DNA of 47,295 nucleotides from assembly GCA_947625805.1 (NCBI GenBank), contig CANQPT010000011.1:1-47295 (forward strand), given 5' to 3'. Within the stretch, counting starts at the first letter, position 1, and every line of letters begins with the position of its first letter. This document shows, one piece after another, positions 26,196 to 35,918 of this stretch. Both the position numbers and the translations under genes were made by a program. The notes beneath the pieces are model-generated. The model made no database searches. It saw only the letters and a program-made list of their open reading frames with translations, and was not told where the DNA came from. Source of the stretch: an uncultured Clostridia bacterium (GTDB taxonomy: Bacteria > Bacillota > Clostridia > Oscillospirales > CAG-272).

Positions 26196-26316
26196 CAGGG
26201 GGATTTTTGAAAAAATCCCCCTGAAACCCCAAAAACTTTGAAAAAATAGCGAAAAAACTTTATTTCAAAGTTTTAGGGAGGAGTTTGAGGGACCTCTTTT
26301 TCAAAAGAGGTCCCTC
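26196..26316. repeat. Cluster of three hairpins between convergent genes
   Basis: CAGGGGGATTTTT..AAAAATCCCCCTG (26196-26223); AAAACTTTGAAA/TTTCAAAGTTTT (26232-26274); GAGGGACCTCTTTT-tc-AAAAGAGGTCCCTC (26287-26316). Confidence 0.75.
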
Positions 26317-26334
26317 AGTCTGACAAAAATTTAC

Positions 26335-27126
26335 TTATAACTGCATGGGTCCGTCCGTAGGTGGGGCGGGCGGCGGGTTCAGAATGGACTGGGACTGCGC
26401 TTGGCGCTGTTGCTCCAAGAGGACGGTACCCAGCACGAAAAGAATGACGTAGGCGGCGCAGATGCAGCCGTTGCCGAGAAAGAACACCAGATCGTTCTGC
26501 CCGTCGGACAGGCAGGAAAGCGCACTGATGATCCCTATGACCAAAAACCATGCTCTGACCGTCGAGATCTTTGCCACCTCGCACCGTCCTGTGGCAAAAC
26601 TGTTGCATACGCTTTTGGTAAACTTGTGCAGATTGCGAAAGAAAAACAGATTGATAAGCAGAATCATGCCTGCGGCAAACAGGCAAATAACGCCCATGAC
26701 CGCAAAGAGCATGGTGCCCATGATCGGCATGAGCGCTTCCCTCGATTGACCCGTAAGATTCTCTAACTCGGTGTACATTTCACCGACTGCCTCGGTAAGG
26801 CTGTTCCAGACCGCGTCCATGATCGCATCGGCCTGAGTCGAGATCGCGATCAGAATCAAAGCGACGGCGATCAGAATACCCATGCACACCCAAAGCACGA
26901 TCATCTTTGCTTTGACCGTGCCGCTGATCATCTTCAATCCGCTTTGCCTAATCTGCAGCTCACCCTTGCGGGCGGCGGCATAGATCAGCCACAACGCGAT
27001 GGCGTACAGCAGGGCAAAAAGGTTGAAACTGTACAAAAGGGATATTCCGGCGCCTGCGCTCATCAGAATACACAAGGCCAAAAACAGCGGCCCCGCGCAG
27101 ATCTCTTCCAATTTCTTCAGTGTCAT
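26335..27126 (-). CDS. Multi-pass membrane protein, unknown function
   Basis: Several hydrophobic segments; start at MTLKKLEEICAGPLFLALCILMSAGAG. Confidence 0.65.
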   Translation of the reverse strand: MTLKKLEEICAGPLFLALCILMSAGAGISLLYSFNLFALLYAIALWLIYAAARKGELQIRQSGLKMISGTVKAKMIVLWVCMGILIAVALILIAISTQADAIMDAVWNSLTEAVGEMYTELENLTGQSREALMPIMGTMLFAVMGVICLFAAGMILLINLFFFRNLHKFTKSVCNSFATGRCEVAKISTVRAWFLVIGIISALSCLSDGQNDLVFFLGNGCICAAYVILFVLGTVLLEQQRQAQSQSILNPPPAPPTDGPMQL

Positions 27127-27260
27127 GATATCTTCCTCCCGGAATATTATACCACACTTTTTCCCGGAAGGCAATACAAGAAAAAAGGCAGTCAAAAACA
27201 AAATCACACGGACACGCCTTGACTATGGCGCGTCCGCGTGATAAAATGAAATATACACGC

Positions 27261-27557
27261 TCATAATCCCATGACAAACAACAGAGCGAGCATCAAGATC
27301 AACTCGGTGTCCGCACCCGAGCCAAGCAACAGCGCGATCAGCGCCAGCAGGAGCAGGTCCTCCATGTCCAGTTTATGGGAAAACAAATGCTCGAGCCATC
27401 CTCTGTCCCGTCCTTTGTTCTGATCGTGTACCTCGCTCCTCACCGGCTCGGGCAGGCAGGGCACGGGGGCTTCCGGCGGCGGATCCGGCGTACACGCCAC
27501 CCCACGGTAACCCGGAGGAAGCCCGCCGGTATCCGGATATTTTCCTGCGTACATCAT
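27261..27557 (-). CDS. Small hypothetical protein, Pro-rich N-terminus and hydrophobic C-terminus
   Basis: 98 aa; 'DMEDLLLLALIALLLGSGADTELILMLALLFVMGL'. Overlaps the next gene. Confidence 0.6.
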   Translation of the reverse strand: MMYAGKYPDTGGLPPGYRGVACTPDPPPEAPVPCLPEPVRSEVHDQNKGRDRGWLEHLFSHKLDMEDLLLLALIALLLGSGADTELILMLALLFVMGL

Positions 27558-27904
27558 AACCGCTTCCCGAAATCAAAAATTGACGCGGCGCCCATCATCT
27601 GCATGGCACGCATGAGTGTGAGCACCGTACCCACCTTTTCGCTTCTCTTTGGCGAAAGGAAAGGCTTAAGCGCAAGCAGCAGCTTGGCTTTGTCATCTTC
27701 CTGCCCTGCGCCCGCAAGCATACCGCCAAGACCGGAAAGCGGCGCCGGGCCGGCTTCCCCCGTCGGCGGCGGGGTATCCGCCGCCTTCTCGGGCGCAGGC
27801 TGCGCCGGGGAAGATGAAAGAAAGTTCTTGGCCAGTTCCATGGCGGCGGACAGCGCCGCCGGATCGGACAGCAAGGTCGACAGAGCGTCCTGCGGATTAT
27901 CCAT
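27554..27904 (-). CDS. Small hypothetical protein, probably conserved in Clostridia
   Basis: 116 aa; 'DDKAKLLLALKPFLSPKRSEKVGTVLTLMRAMQMMG'; overlapping start/stop with its neighbours. Confidence 0.6.
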   Translation of the reverse strand: MDNPQDALSTLLSDPAALSAAMELAKNFLSSSPAQPAPEKAADTPPPTGEAGPAPLSGLGGMLAGAGQEDDKAKLLLALKPFLSPKRSEKVGTVLTLMRAMQMMGAASIFDFGKRL

Positions 27905-28148
27905 TTCCGCCCCGGATCAGCGCCATGATCTGCGCCGCACGCTCTTCCCCTAACTGCGATACAAATCTTTGCAGATCCTGTTCACTCATAGCGGCAAGGC
28001 GCGATTGAATGAGCGCACTGTTCCCCGCGACGGCCAGTGCCTTTTCCGCCGGGATACCCATGATCTGTGCGATCCCCCGTGCCAGAGCCTCAATACGCTC
28101 AGGATCGGCACTCAGCGCTTGGTTCAGTACATTCTTATCGATTTCCAT
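27897..28148 (-). CDS. Small hypothetical protein
   Basis: 83 aa from MEIDKNVLNQALSADPERIEALARGIAQIMG; overlaps the downstream gene by 8 nt. Confidence 0.55.
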   Translation of the reverse strand: MEIDKNVLNQALSADPERIEALARGIAQIMGIPAEKALAVAGNSALIQSRLAAMSEQDLQRFVSQLGEERAAQIMALIRGGNG

Positions 28149-28198
28149 CTGCAACATCTCCCGTATCATACTATGACGCGGGAAGAAAAGAGTTCCAT

Positions 28199-28663
28199 AT
28201 GAAATATGTAATTTTATCCGATTCTCACGGAGCGGCCTTGGGGCCGATCCTGCAAAAGCACCCGGACGCGCAGGGGATCGTCTTTTTGGGCGACGGCCTG
28301 CGGGACTTAACACGGGCAAGCGTCTTTACCGCCGGCAAGCAGGTCATTGCCGTGCGGGGCAACACCGATACCGCGCCGGACGGGACCCTGTCCTTTGCCG
28401 GGTTTTCCATAGACGGAATACGGATCGCCGCCATGCACGGCCATGAACAGATGGTAAAACTGAGCGACTCTATGCTGCACGCCATTGCCGAGCAGGGCTA
28501 TCGCCTGATCCTGCACGGGCACACCCACGCCCGGCGCAAGGTGCTCTTTCACACCTCGGGCGGGCGGCAGGTGACCGTTTGTTGTCCGGGGGCTGTCTGC
28601 GAGGGACAGTTTGCCCTGCTTTCGGTCGAAAACGGTCAATTTGAACTTTCTTTTAAGGAGTAA
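28199..28663 (+). CDS. YfcE/MJ0936-family metallophosphoesterase
   Basis: 'MKYVILSDSHGA...IVFLGDGLRDL...AVRGNTDTA...AAMHGHEQMV...LILHGHTHARR'. Confidence 0.92.
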   Translation: MKYVILSDSHGAALGPILQKHPDAQGIVFLGDGLRDLTRASVFTAGKQVIAVRGNTDTAPDGTLSFAGFSIDGIRIAAMHGHEQMVKLSDSMLHAIAEQGYRLILHGHTHARRKVLFHTSGGRQVTVCCPGAVCEGQFALLSVENGQFELSFKE

Positions 28664-28664
28664 A

Positions 28665-29597
28665 ATGACGTACATTGTTCTTGATTTAGAATGGAATCAA
28701 CCCTTTTTCGGGCAGGCGCCTTACGCCGTGCCCTTTCCGTTGGTGGGAGAGATCGTGCAGTTCGGTGCGGTCAAGCTGAACGACGCCTTTCTGCCCGCCG
28801 AGCGCTATCGCGCCTTTGTACGCCCGCGCTTTTATCCCCGTCTGCACCCCTATGTCAAACGCATCACGGGTATCACCGACAGTGTTTTGCGGGGTGCGCC
28901 CGAATTTCCCGAAGCGCTTGAATTGTTCTGGGAGTTCTGCGGCGAAGATTTCGCCTTTCTGACCTGGGGCCCGGACGACGTCCCCATGCTGTGCGACAAT
29001 ATGCTGGCAAACGGGCTTGACACCGCGTCCATTCCTCCCACCTACAATTTACAGCACATTTTCAACCGTCAAAAAACCGATGAGGACAAGCAGCTCTCTC
29101 TCTCTGACGCCTGCGATTTTCTGGGAATACGCAGAGAACTGCCCGATCACGACGCGCTGGCCGACGCCTATCACACCGCCTGCATCTGCGGCTTTTTGGA
29201 CATGGCGCGCGGACTTTCGGAATATACGCACGATATCCGTCCCGAACGGCATTATACCCATCCCGTTCGCCGCAAAAAGTCCCCCTCCTTCCCCGACAAA
29301 CTCTCCGAGAGCCGACTGGGGCTTTTCCCTACCCGTTCGGCGGTCTTTTCCGACCCCGGGATGCCGGCCGCCGCCTGTCCCGTCTGCGGCGGGCCGTTAG
29401 AATGCGACCGATTCTTCACCCAAACAAAAAACAAGCGCGCTGCAGCCGCACGCTGTGCCGAACACGGAGAATTTTTGGCCAAGTTGTTCTTCTATCCGGA
29501 GGAACAGGGCGGCTATCAGGCGGTCCTGCGTCTTTATCCCATGACCGATGGCATACGCGCCTCCCTTGACCGCTTAGCCCGACGAAAAAAGAAATAA
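28665..29597 (+). CDS. DEDDh 3'-5' exonuclease with C-terminal Cys/His motif
   Basis: 'YIVLDLEWNQP...' Exo I, 'LPDHDALADAYHTA' Exo III; C-terminal 'CPVCGGPLECDRFF...CAEHGEF'. Confidence 0.88.
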   Translation: MTYIVLDLEWNQPFFGQAPYAVPFPLVGEIVQFGAVKLNDAFLPAERYRAFVRPRFYPRLHPYVKRITGITDSVLRGAPEFPEALELFWEFCGEDFAFLTWGPDDVPMLCDNMLANGLDTASIPPTYNLQHIFNRQKTDEDKQLSLSDACDFLGIRRELPDHDALADAYHTACICGFLDMARGLSEYTHDIRPERHYTHPVRRKKSPSFPDKLSESRLGLFPTRSAVFSDPGMPAAACPVCGGPLECDRFFTQTKNKRAAAARCAEHGEFLAKLFFYPEEQGGYQAVLRLYPMTDGIRASLDRLARRKKK

Positions 29598-29621
29598 AAC
29601 CGTTTGGTTTTGGACGTTATT

Positions 29622-29655
29622 GCGGGAGTGTCAATCAACCGATTCACACTCCCGC
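29622..29655. terminator. Terminator between convergent genes
   Basis: GCGGGAGTGT / ACACTCCCGC followed by ATTTTTTG. Confidence 0.8.
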
Positions 29656-29669
29656 ATTTTTTGAGAATC

Positions 29670-30398
29670 CTATTCCCGCCACGCGCCGCCGGCGCGGATT
29701 AAGTCCTTGATTACCTCTCCGGCCAAGATCAGGCCGGCTGCCGGTGGAACGAAAGAATTGCTGCCCGGGATTTGCCTGTGCCGGGTACATTCGCGGGCGG
29801 CGTCCGCGGGCGGAATGGGCGGCTCTTTGGAATAGACCACCTTGAGAGCGCGCACGCCTCTGCGACGCAGTTCATGCCGCATGACCCGCGCCAAAGGGCA
29901 GACCGACGTTTGATAAAGATCGGCCACCTCCAAGGCGGTAGGGTCGGCCTTGTTGCCCGCGCCCATACAACTGATGATCGGCGTGCCGGCCGTCTGGGCA
30001 CGCTCGGCCAGAGTCAGTTTGCCGCTCACCGTGTCGATGGCGTCTACAATATAATCATACTGCCCAAAGTCAAATTGATCTGCCGTTTCCGGAGTGTAAA
30101 AGACCTTGTGCAGGGTGAGTTTGATATCCGGATTGAGTTGCGCGATCCGCTCGGCCGCCGCTTCCACCTTGTACTGTCCGACGGTCTTGCGGGTGGCGTA
30201 GATCTGGCGGTTGATGTTGGTAAGGCAGACCTTGTCGTCATCAATTAAATCCAACGCGCCGATCCCGCCCCGCACCAGCGCCTCGGCCGTATAACCGCCC
30301 ACGCCGCCGATGCCGAATACCGCCACCCGCGAGCGGGCCAGCACCTCCATGGCAGGCGCGCCGAATAATAATTCTGTTCTTGAAAAGGTGCTTGGCAT
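29670..30398 (-). CDS. tcdA: tRNA threonylcarbamoyladenosine dehydratase (E1-like, TcdA/CsdL)
   Basis: '[44 protein letters not shown]'; '[40 protein letters not shown]'. Confidence 0.92.
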   Translation of the reverse strand: MPSTFSRTELLFGAPAMEVLARSRVAVFGIGGVGGYTAEALVRGGIGALDLIDDDKVCLTNINRQIYATRKTVGQYKVEAAAERIAQLNPDIKLTLHKVFYTPETADQFDFGQYDYIVDAIDTVSGKLTLAERAQTAGTPIISCMGAGNKADPTALEVADLYQTSVCPLARVMRHELRRRGVRALKVVYSKEPPIPPADAARECTRHRQIPGSNSFVPPAAGLILAGEVIKDLIRAGGAWRE

Positions 30399-30486
30399 AT
30401 GGCTTTTCCTCTCAAAACCGATCTTTTTTGTGTATTATATCACAGAGGGCAAACGACTGTCAACCAAAAGAATTTTTCAAAAGGGG

Positions 30487-30515
30487 TTGACAGAGCGGGA
30501 AAATGGCGGTATAAT
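30487..30515 (+). promoter_or_regulatory. Near-consensus SigA promoter of cysK
   Basis: TTGACA (30487-30492), 17-nt spacer, TATAAT (30510-30515). Confidence 0.85.
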
Positions 30516-30570
30516 AATACCTACAAAAAAGATATGTTTTGTAATTATTAGTCGGAAAGGAAGCTACACT

Positions 30571-31503
30571 ATGAAAACCTATGACAGAATCACCGATCTG
30601 ATCGGCGGCACTCCCCTGCTCAGACTGACCAACTATATCGCGGCAAACGGGCTCGGCGCGGATATATACGGGAAATTAGAATATTTCAATCCCGCAGGAA
30701 GCGTAAAAGACCGGATTGCCAAGGCCATGATCGACGACGCCGAGGCGTCGGGAGCGCTCAAGCCGGGCGCGGTCATCATCGAGCCAACCAGCGGCAACAC
30801 CGGCATCGGCCTTGCCGCAGTGGCCGCCGCCAGAGGCTACCGGATCATTCTTACCATGCCCGAGACAATGAGCATCGAGCGGCGCAATCTGTTAAAAGCC
30901 TACGGCGCGCAGTTGGTGCTGACCGAGGGCGCGAAAGGCATGAAAGGCGCGATCGAAAAGGCAAACGAACTTGCCGCAAAGACTCCGGGCAGTTTTATCC
31001 CCGGGCAGTTTACCAACCCTGCCAATCCGGCGGTACATCTTCGCACCACAGGCCCGGAGATCTGGGAGGACACGGACGGCAAGGTGGATATCCTTGTGGC
31101 CGGCGTCGGCACGGGCGGAACGATTTCCGGCGTCGGTGAATACCTGAAAAGCAAAAAACCCGCCGTCAGGGTGGTAGCGGTAGAGCCGGCAAGTTCTCCC
31201 GTACTGGGAGGAGGCTCGCCCGGAGGGCACAAGATCCAGGGCATCGGCGCGGGATTTGTACCGGAAACGCTGAATACCGATATTTACGACGAGATCATCG
31301 CGGTGACCAACGAGGACGCCTTTGCGGTGGGACGCACCCTCGCAAAGAAAGAGGGCTTACTCGTGGGTATCTCCTCGGGTGCTGCCGTTTGGGCGGCTGC
31401 CGAACTGGCAAAACGGCCGGAAAACAAGGGCAAGATCATCGTAGCAGTGCTCCCGGACACCGGCGAGCGCTACCTGTCCACTCCCATGTTCTCGGAAGCA
31501 TAA
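30571..31503 (+). CDS. cysK: Cysteine synthase A
   Basis: '[12 protein letters not shown]...[16 protein letters not shown]...[20 protein letters not shown]...[16 protein letters not shown]'. Track ORF starts upstream; ATG at 30571. Confidence 0.97.
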   Translation: MKTYDRITDLIGGTPLLRLTNYIAANGLGADIYGKLEYFNPAGSVKDRIAKAMIDDAEASGALKPGAVIIEPTSGNTGIGLAAVAAARGYRIILTMPETMSIERRNLLKAYGAQLVLTEGAKGMKGAIEKANELAAKTPGSFIPGQFTNPANPAVHLRTTGPEIWEDTDGKVDILVAGVGTGGTISGVGEYLKSKKPAVRVVAVEPASSPVLGGGSPGGHKIQGIGAGFVPETLNTDIYDEIIAVTNEDAFAVGRTLAKKEGLLVGISSGAAVWAAAELAKRPENKGKIIVAVLPDTGERYLSTPMFSEA

Positions 31504-31548
31504 CAGATACGGCAAAAAGGAACGGCGCGCGCCGTTTGCCGGGACGAA

Positions 31549-31590
31549 AACAAAGGGGCTTTGTGATCAAGCGCACAAAGCCCCTTTGTT
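31549..31590. repeat. Dispersed hairpin repeat, copy 1
   Basis: AACAAAGGGGCTTTGTG - atcaagcg - CACAAAGCCCCTTTGTT, 17-bp perfect stem. Confidence 0.8.
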
Positions 31591-31618
31591 GCATATTTCA
31601 CCTAAAAACAATGCCTTT

Positions 31619-34423
31619 TTATCCAAAATTCATATTCCAGTCGATTGGATCTTGGGCGCGGTAGAGGAAGGTCACAGCCTGTCCTCGGACGCAGGCGCCG
31701 CTCGGATCAAAGTGGGTGACGTCCACGCCGGTGGTGACGTTGCAGGAAACCGCCCAGAGCATGGCGTCGTAATAGAACGCATCTACTCTTACGTCAAAGA
31801 AGGAATGATTCACCATTCCCAGCATGTCGAGCGGCTGGCCTGCCGCCCGCCATAAGAAGGTCACGATCTGTGCGCGGCTGCAGATGCCCTCCGGTGCAAA
31901 ATGGGTGGCGTCCATGCCTGTGGTAATGCCCTGCTCCACTGCCCAAAGAACGGCGTTGTAGTAGTAGGCGTCGGGCGACACGTCCACAAAAGGATTGTCC
32001 CGAAAGAGCGGGGTCGGCTGTCCGGCGTATCTCCAGAGGAAGGTGACAATCTGCGCTCTTGTGCAACTGCCCTTCGGTGAAAAGTGGGTGTCGTCCACGC
32101 CTGTGGTGATATCGCCCGCTGCCGCCCAAATCACGGCGTCGGTATAATATGCGCTGTCGGATACGTCGACAAACTGGGTGAGGGGCGCGTTTCCTACCGC
32201 AAGAAACGCGCACTCGTGCACGATGCCCAGCGTCAATTCGATGCCTGTATGTCCCTCTTTCAGCGCCGTGACGTTGCCCGCGCCGTCGACGGCCGCCACC
32301 GTGGGATCGGTGCCGGTCCACACACAGCCGGTATTTTCGATCTTCACCCCGTCCCCAAAGCGTTCGCTGCCGACGGCAAGGGCAGTCACTCGGATGCTTT
32401 CGCCCACCTGCAGGCGGCTGCTGTCTAAGGAAAGAATGATCTCGATCTTGTAAGGGCCGGAGTTTGCTCCGAAGTCAAAGCTCACGCCGTTTGAAATGGT
32501 CGCTTCGGAAAACTGATCCAGCGCGAGGCGGACTTGATTTGTCACATTCCGGTCGGCGGGTTTTCCGACGGATACGGCATCTTCCGTGCTGAAATCCTGC
32601 ACCCAATAACAGCAACCGTTGATTTTGAAACAACCGATGCCGATCGAGGTATAATCTTCGGCTAAGATGTTCGCCCGATGTCCCTCGGAATGCATCCAAC
32701 TTTCCATGGCCTCCGCGGGACTTGCCTGACCTGCGGCGATGTTTTCGCCCCAGATCTTGCTGTTCATTTCGTTGATGTGAGAGCCGTCGGTACGGGTGTG
32801 GGAGAAGAGCACCGAAGCCTCTGCCGCCCGCTGCATGGCGCATTCGAGCAGTTCTTTGTCCATGGTAAGTGCGCCAAGCCCCTGCTTTGCACGCTCTGCG
32901 TTGACCAGATCCAGCACCTCATAGGCCGCCGAATAATCGTCATAGCCTGAAATGCTTACCGTCTGGATCCTTGCAAGACCGTTGACGCCGTAGGCGCTGA
33001 GTTCGGGGTTTTTGCAGTTTAAGCGCACGTTTGCCGGGAAAGCAAAACTGTGCACGTACCGGATGCTCTCCGGCAGGGTTACTTCACCCAGACTGCCGCA
33101 CCCGTAGAAGGCCGCGCGGTAGATATTTTTCACCCGGTCAAAGGTGAGGTCGGTAAGCGAGTAACAGTTCATGAACGCCTGGAACGGAATGACGGTCAGG
33201 CCGTTGCCCACGAAGGATCGCAGAGACGTGCACTCGCCGAAGCAGGCGTTGCCGATGTAAGTGACCGTGTCCGGCAGGACGACCTCGGTCAGCGAGTCGC
33301 AGTATGCAAAGGTATGCGCATAGAGGCGCAAAGGCGTATCGGGGAAGTGGATGGTCGTAAGGTCACGGCACTCCCGGAACATCTGGTAAGAGGTTTCCCT
33401 AAGACCGCGCCCCAAGGTCACGGTCTGCAAGGCGCACCCGTAAAAGGTAAAGTACCCGGCGACGGTCACGCTGTCCGGAATGGTCACCTCGGTCAGTCCC
33501 GCCTCCTGAAAAGAAGATTCGTCCAGTTCGCTCACGCTGTCCGGAACGGTCACATGGGTGAGGTTTTCGGCTTGCAGAAATGCGCCTCTGTACACCTTGG
33601 TCACGCCGGTCGGAATGGTGAAAGAGGAATCGCTTTTACCGGTCGGATAGGCGAAGAGCGTCTTGCCGCCGTCGGCGTAAAGCACGCCGTCGACAGCGGA
33701 AAAGACCGTGTTGCCGGCCTCTACGGTGTAAGCGTTGATTTTTGCGCCGAAAAATGCGATCCCGGAGATCTCGGTCACGTTTTTGCCGACCTCAAAGGTG
33801 GTAAACGGACACCGCTCGAAGACGTAGTCATCGATGGTCCTGACCCCGGGCGCCTTGATTTCGGAAAGGCTTGTACAGCCTGAAAAAAGAGCGTAGGACA
33901 GCTTCTCGATCCCGGCGGGCAGGGTGATGGAGGCTAAGGACGTGCATTCCGCAAAGGCCGCGTTCCCGATGGCGGTGAGCGTGTCGGGGAAGGACACGCT
34001 CGTAAGGAGCGGGCACAGGCAAAAAGAATACCGTGAGAGGGAGGTCACCCCGGAAGTCACGATCACAGCGCGAATGGACGACTGAAAATCGCCCCACGGA
34101 ATGTCGTCCAAGGTTTCGATCTCCTTCATCTCGCCGGTTCCGGAGACGGTCAGAGTTCCGTCCGACAGGGTCCAGGTAAGATTTTCTCCCCAGGTTCCCG
34201 CAGTCCCGGCAGCAAGCGTCCGAATCCCGCCGTTTTCGGGCAGGCCGGCCTCAAGTTGAAATTCGTCCGGCGCCTCGGCCTCGGACTGCAGAGACAGGGC
34301 TTGTGCCGCTCGGTCGGCGGCAGCCTGTCCGATCACTCCTTCAGACTCTGCGGCAAGGGACGCAGGACAGAGAGCGAAGAACACGGCGATCATCAAAAGA
34401 CCCGCGATCATTCGGTTTTTCAT
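31619..34423 (-). CDS. Secreted BspA-type LRR + CAP (SCP) domain + three SLH domains surface protein
   Basis: Signal peptide MKNRMIAGLLMIAVFFALCPASLA; LRR_5 repeats 'LTSVSFPDTLTAIGNAAFAECTSLASITLPAGI'; CAP 'LVNAERAKQGLGALTMDKELLECAMQRAAE...HRANIL'; SLH 'FVDVSDSAYYTDAVIWAAAGDITTGVDDTHFSPKGSCTRAQIVTFLWR' x3. Confidence 0.93.
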   Translation of the reverse strand: MKNRMIAGLLMIAVFFALCPASLAAESEGVIGQAAADRAAQALSLQSEAEAPDEFQLEAGLPENGGIRTLAAGTAGTWGENLTWTLSDGTLTVSGTGEMKEIETLDDIPWGDFQSSIRAVIVTSGVTSLSRYSFCLCPLLTSVSFPDTLTAIGNAAFAECTSLASITLPAGIEKLSYALFSGCTSLSEIKAPGVRTIDDYVFERCPFTTFEVGKNVTEISGIAFFGAKINAYTVEAGNTVFSAVDGVLYADGGKTLFAYPTGKSDSSFTIPTGVTKVYRGAFLQAENLTHVTVPDSVSELDESSFQEAGLTEVTIPDSVTVAGYFTFYGCALQTVTLGRGLRETSYQMFRECRDLTTIHFPDTPLRLYAHTFAYCDSLTEVVLPDTVTYIGNACFGECTSLRSFVGNGLTVIPFQAFMNCYSLTDLTFDRVKNIYRAAFYGCGSLGEVTLPESIRYVHSFAFPANVRLNCKNPELSAYGVNGLARIQTVSISGYDDYSAAYEVLDLVNAERAKQGLGALTMDKELLECAMQRAAEASVLFSHTRTDGSHINEMNSKIWGENIAAGQASPAEAMESWMHSEGHRANILAEDYTSIGIGCFKINGCCYWVQDFSTEDAVSVGKPADRNVTNQVRLALDQFSEATISNGVSFDFGANSGPYKIEIILSLDSSRLQVGESIRVTALAVGSERFGDGVKIENTGCVWTGTDPTVAAVDGAGNVTALKEGHTGIELTLGIVHECAFLAVGNAPLTQFVDVSDSAYYTDAVIWAAAGDITTGVDDTHFSPKGSCTRAQIVTFLWRYAGQPTPLFRDNPFVDVSPDAYYYNAVLWAVEQGITTGMDATHFAPEGICSRAQIVTFLWRAAGQPLDMLGMVNHSFFDVRVDAFYYDAMLWAVSCNVTTGVDVTHFDPSGACVRGQAVTFLYRAQDPIDWNMNFG

Positions 34424-34437
34424 AAATTCTCCTCCTA

Positions 34438-34944
34438 TCATTCAAATAAACATTTTGCGCTTTGATAGTGTAAAAAGATCCCCTGCTCGCCCAGGGCCGC
34501 GATCTGCCCCGCGTCGGCAAGCTGCCAGCCGTCGGTTTCTTGAGGCTGAGCGCGCACCTCGGACGGGTCAAAGTCCCGCTCGAACCGATAGCAGTCGACG
34601 ATATAGTTGTCCCCGTCGTTCGACTCCCGCCGATAGGTGAGCATCAATTGGTGCGGACAGTCCGAGACGTCGATCCCGGTTTCCTCCCGTACCTCGCGCA
34701 CAACCGCATCGTACGAGTCCTCGCCTGCCTGTGCCGCCCCGCCCGGAATCTCCCACCAGCCGGGGGCGTAGTCCTTGTTCGCCTTGCGTTTGGTGATCAA
34801 AAACTTTCCGTCCGGGCGGCGGATCGCGCCCAGTACGGTCAGATGAAATTCTCCGTCTTTCAGAATCCAGTCGTTTCGGCGCATGGTGCGGCCGGTGCGG
34901 TTTTTGTCTTTATCGTAAATGTCCCAACGTTCTTCCTTTTTCAA
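34438..34944 (-). CDS. NUDIX hydrolase
   Basis: 'GGAAQAGEDSYDAVVREVREETGID' Nudix box; 'WDIYDKDKNRTGRTMRR'. Confidence 0.93.
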   Translation of the reverse strand: MKKEERWDIYDKDKNRTGRTMRRNDWILKDGEFHLTVLGAIRRPDGKFLITKRKANKDYAPGWWEIPGGAAQAGEDSYDAVVREVREETGIDVSDCPHQLMLTYRRESNDGDNYIVDCYRFERDFDPSEVRAQPQETDGWQLADAGQIAALGEQGIFLHYQSAKCLFE

Positions 34945-35750
34945 CTTAAAACCTCACATATCGTATCGCAGACCCGTTCCATCAGAGCGTCCCGCCAGTT
35001 TTTGTCCCGCAATAGAGCCAGATCCTCCGGATTGGTGTAATATCCGGTTTCCAAGAGTGCCGCCGGCATGGAATTATACTTGGTCACCACGAATGCGTCC
35101 TCCCAAGAGTCCTCGTAAAACCAGAGGCTGCGTCCCGGGTAGGCGGCCTCCAGCGCCTCTTTGAGCGCATAGGCGAACACCGCGCTCTCCTCCGACCAGG
35201 GGTTTTCCTTGCAGTAATCGAGGTCAAAGCCGTTTAACCGATCGGAGTCTGCATTGGAATTGACGTGCACCGAGAGGGCGTAGTTGACCCCGTACTGAGC
35301 GTCCAGACAGTTCATGTAAAGCACCCGTTCATAGGGGGAAAAGATCTCGTTGTCCTCCCATTGGTCCTTTTGGGCGTCGTATTCCACCCCGTATTGGTCG
35401 CACAGATCGGAGAGCTCTTGCGTGGAGGGGAAATGTTCGCCGTCGTGGGTGAGCAGTACCCGCACCCCACGCCTTTCAAAGCAGGCCTTCAGGGTGCGCA
35501 CCATGTCGATGGTCAACTGGTACTCCCAAGCTCCCAGCAGGGTATCCGGCCCGGCGCAGCCCACGTCTGCGAAGCCGTGACCGGCGTCCAGCACCACGGT
35601 GGGAATATGCCCGGGCATGTCCCGTAAAAGGGGAGGATCGGTTGGATCGCTATGCGCAATGGCAGGCTTGTCCTCCGGCTGTTTGGCTCCCGTACAGGCA
35701 CAGAGCGGAAAAAGCAGGCTGAGAATCAGCAGGAAACAAAGTTTCTTCAT
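34941..35750 (-). CDS. N-acetylmuramoyl-L-alanine amidase (Amidase_3), lipoprotein
   Basis: Lipobox 'LLFPLCAC'; 'VVLDAGHGFADVG', 'SVHVNSNADS', 'ALLETGYYTNPEDLALL'. Confidence 0.9.
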   Translation of the reverse strand: MKKLCFLLILSLLFPLCACTGAKQPEDKPAIAHSDPTDPPLLRDMPGHIPTVVLDAGHGFADVGCAGPDTLLGAWEYQLTIDMVRTLKACFERRGVRVLLTHDGEHFPSTQELSDLCDQYGVEYDAQKDQWEDNEIFSPYERVLYMNCLDAQYGVNYALSVHVNSNADSDRLNGFDLDYCKENPWSEESAVFAYALKEALEAAYPGRSLWFYEDSWEDAFVVTKYNSMPAALLETGYYTNPEDLALLRDKNWRDALMERVCDTICEVLS

Positions 35751-35918
35751 CTTTTTTAACTCCCTTTTTGATGTTTGTATTCTATCACACAGCCCACGGC
35801 TTGTCAAGGCGGGAAACATGCAGAATATGCAGAAAAAAGCCTGTTTTTGGTTGTAAATCTCTACACACAAACGGGCATTTATGTTGTATAATAGAGGGAG
35901 AATGAAGGGAGAAGATCC

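Noticed and set aside
31389-31664. Shared 'FV[IV]KRTK[PS]LC' peptides in two ORFs (31389-31664, 37330-37542)
   Set aside because: The similarity comes from the hairpin DNA repeat, not protein homology.
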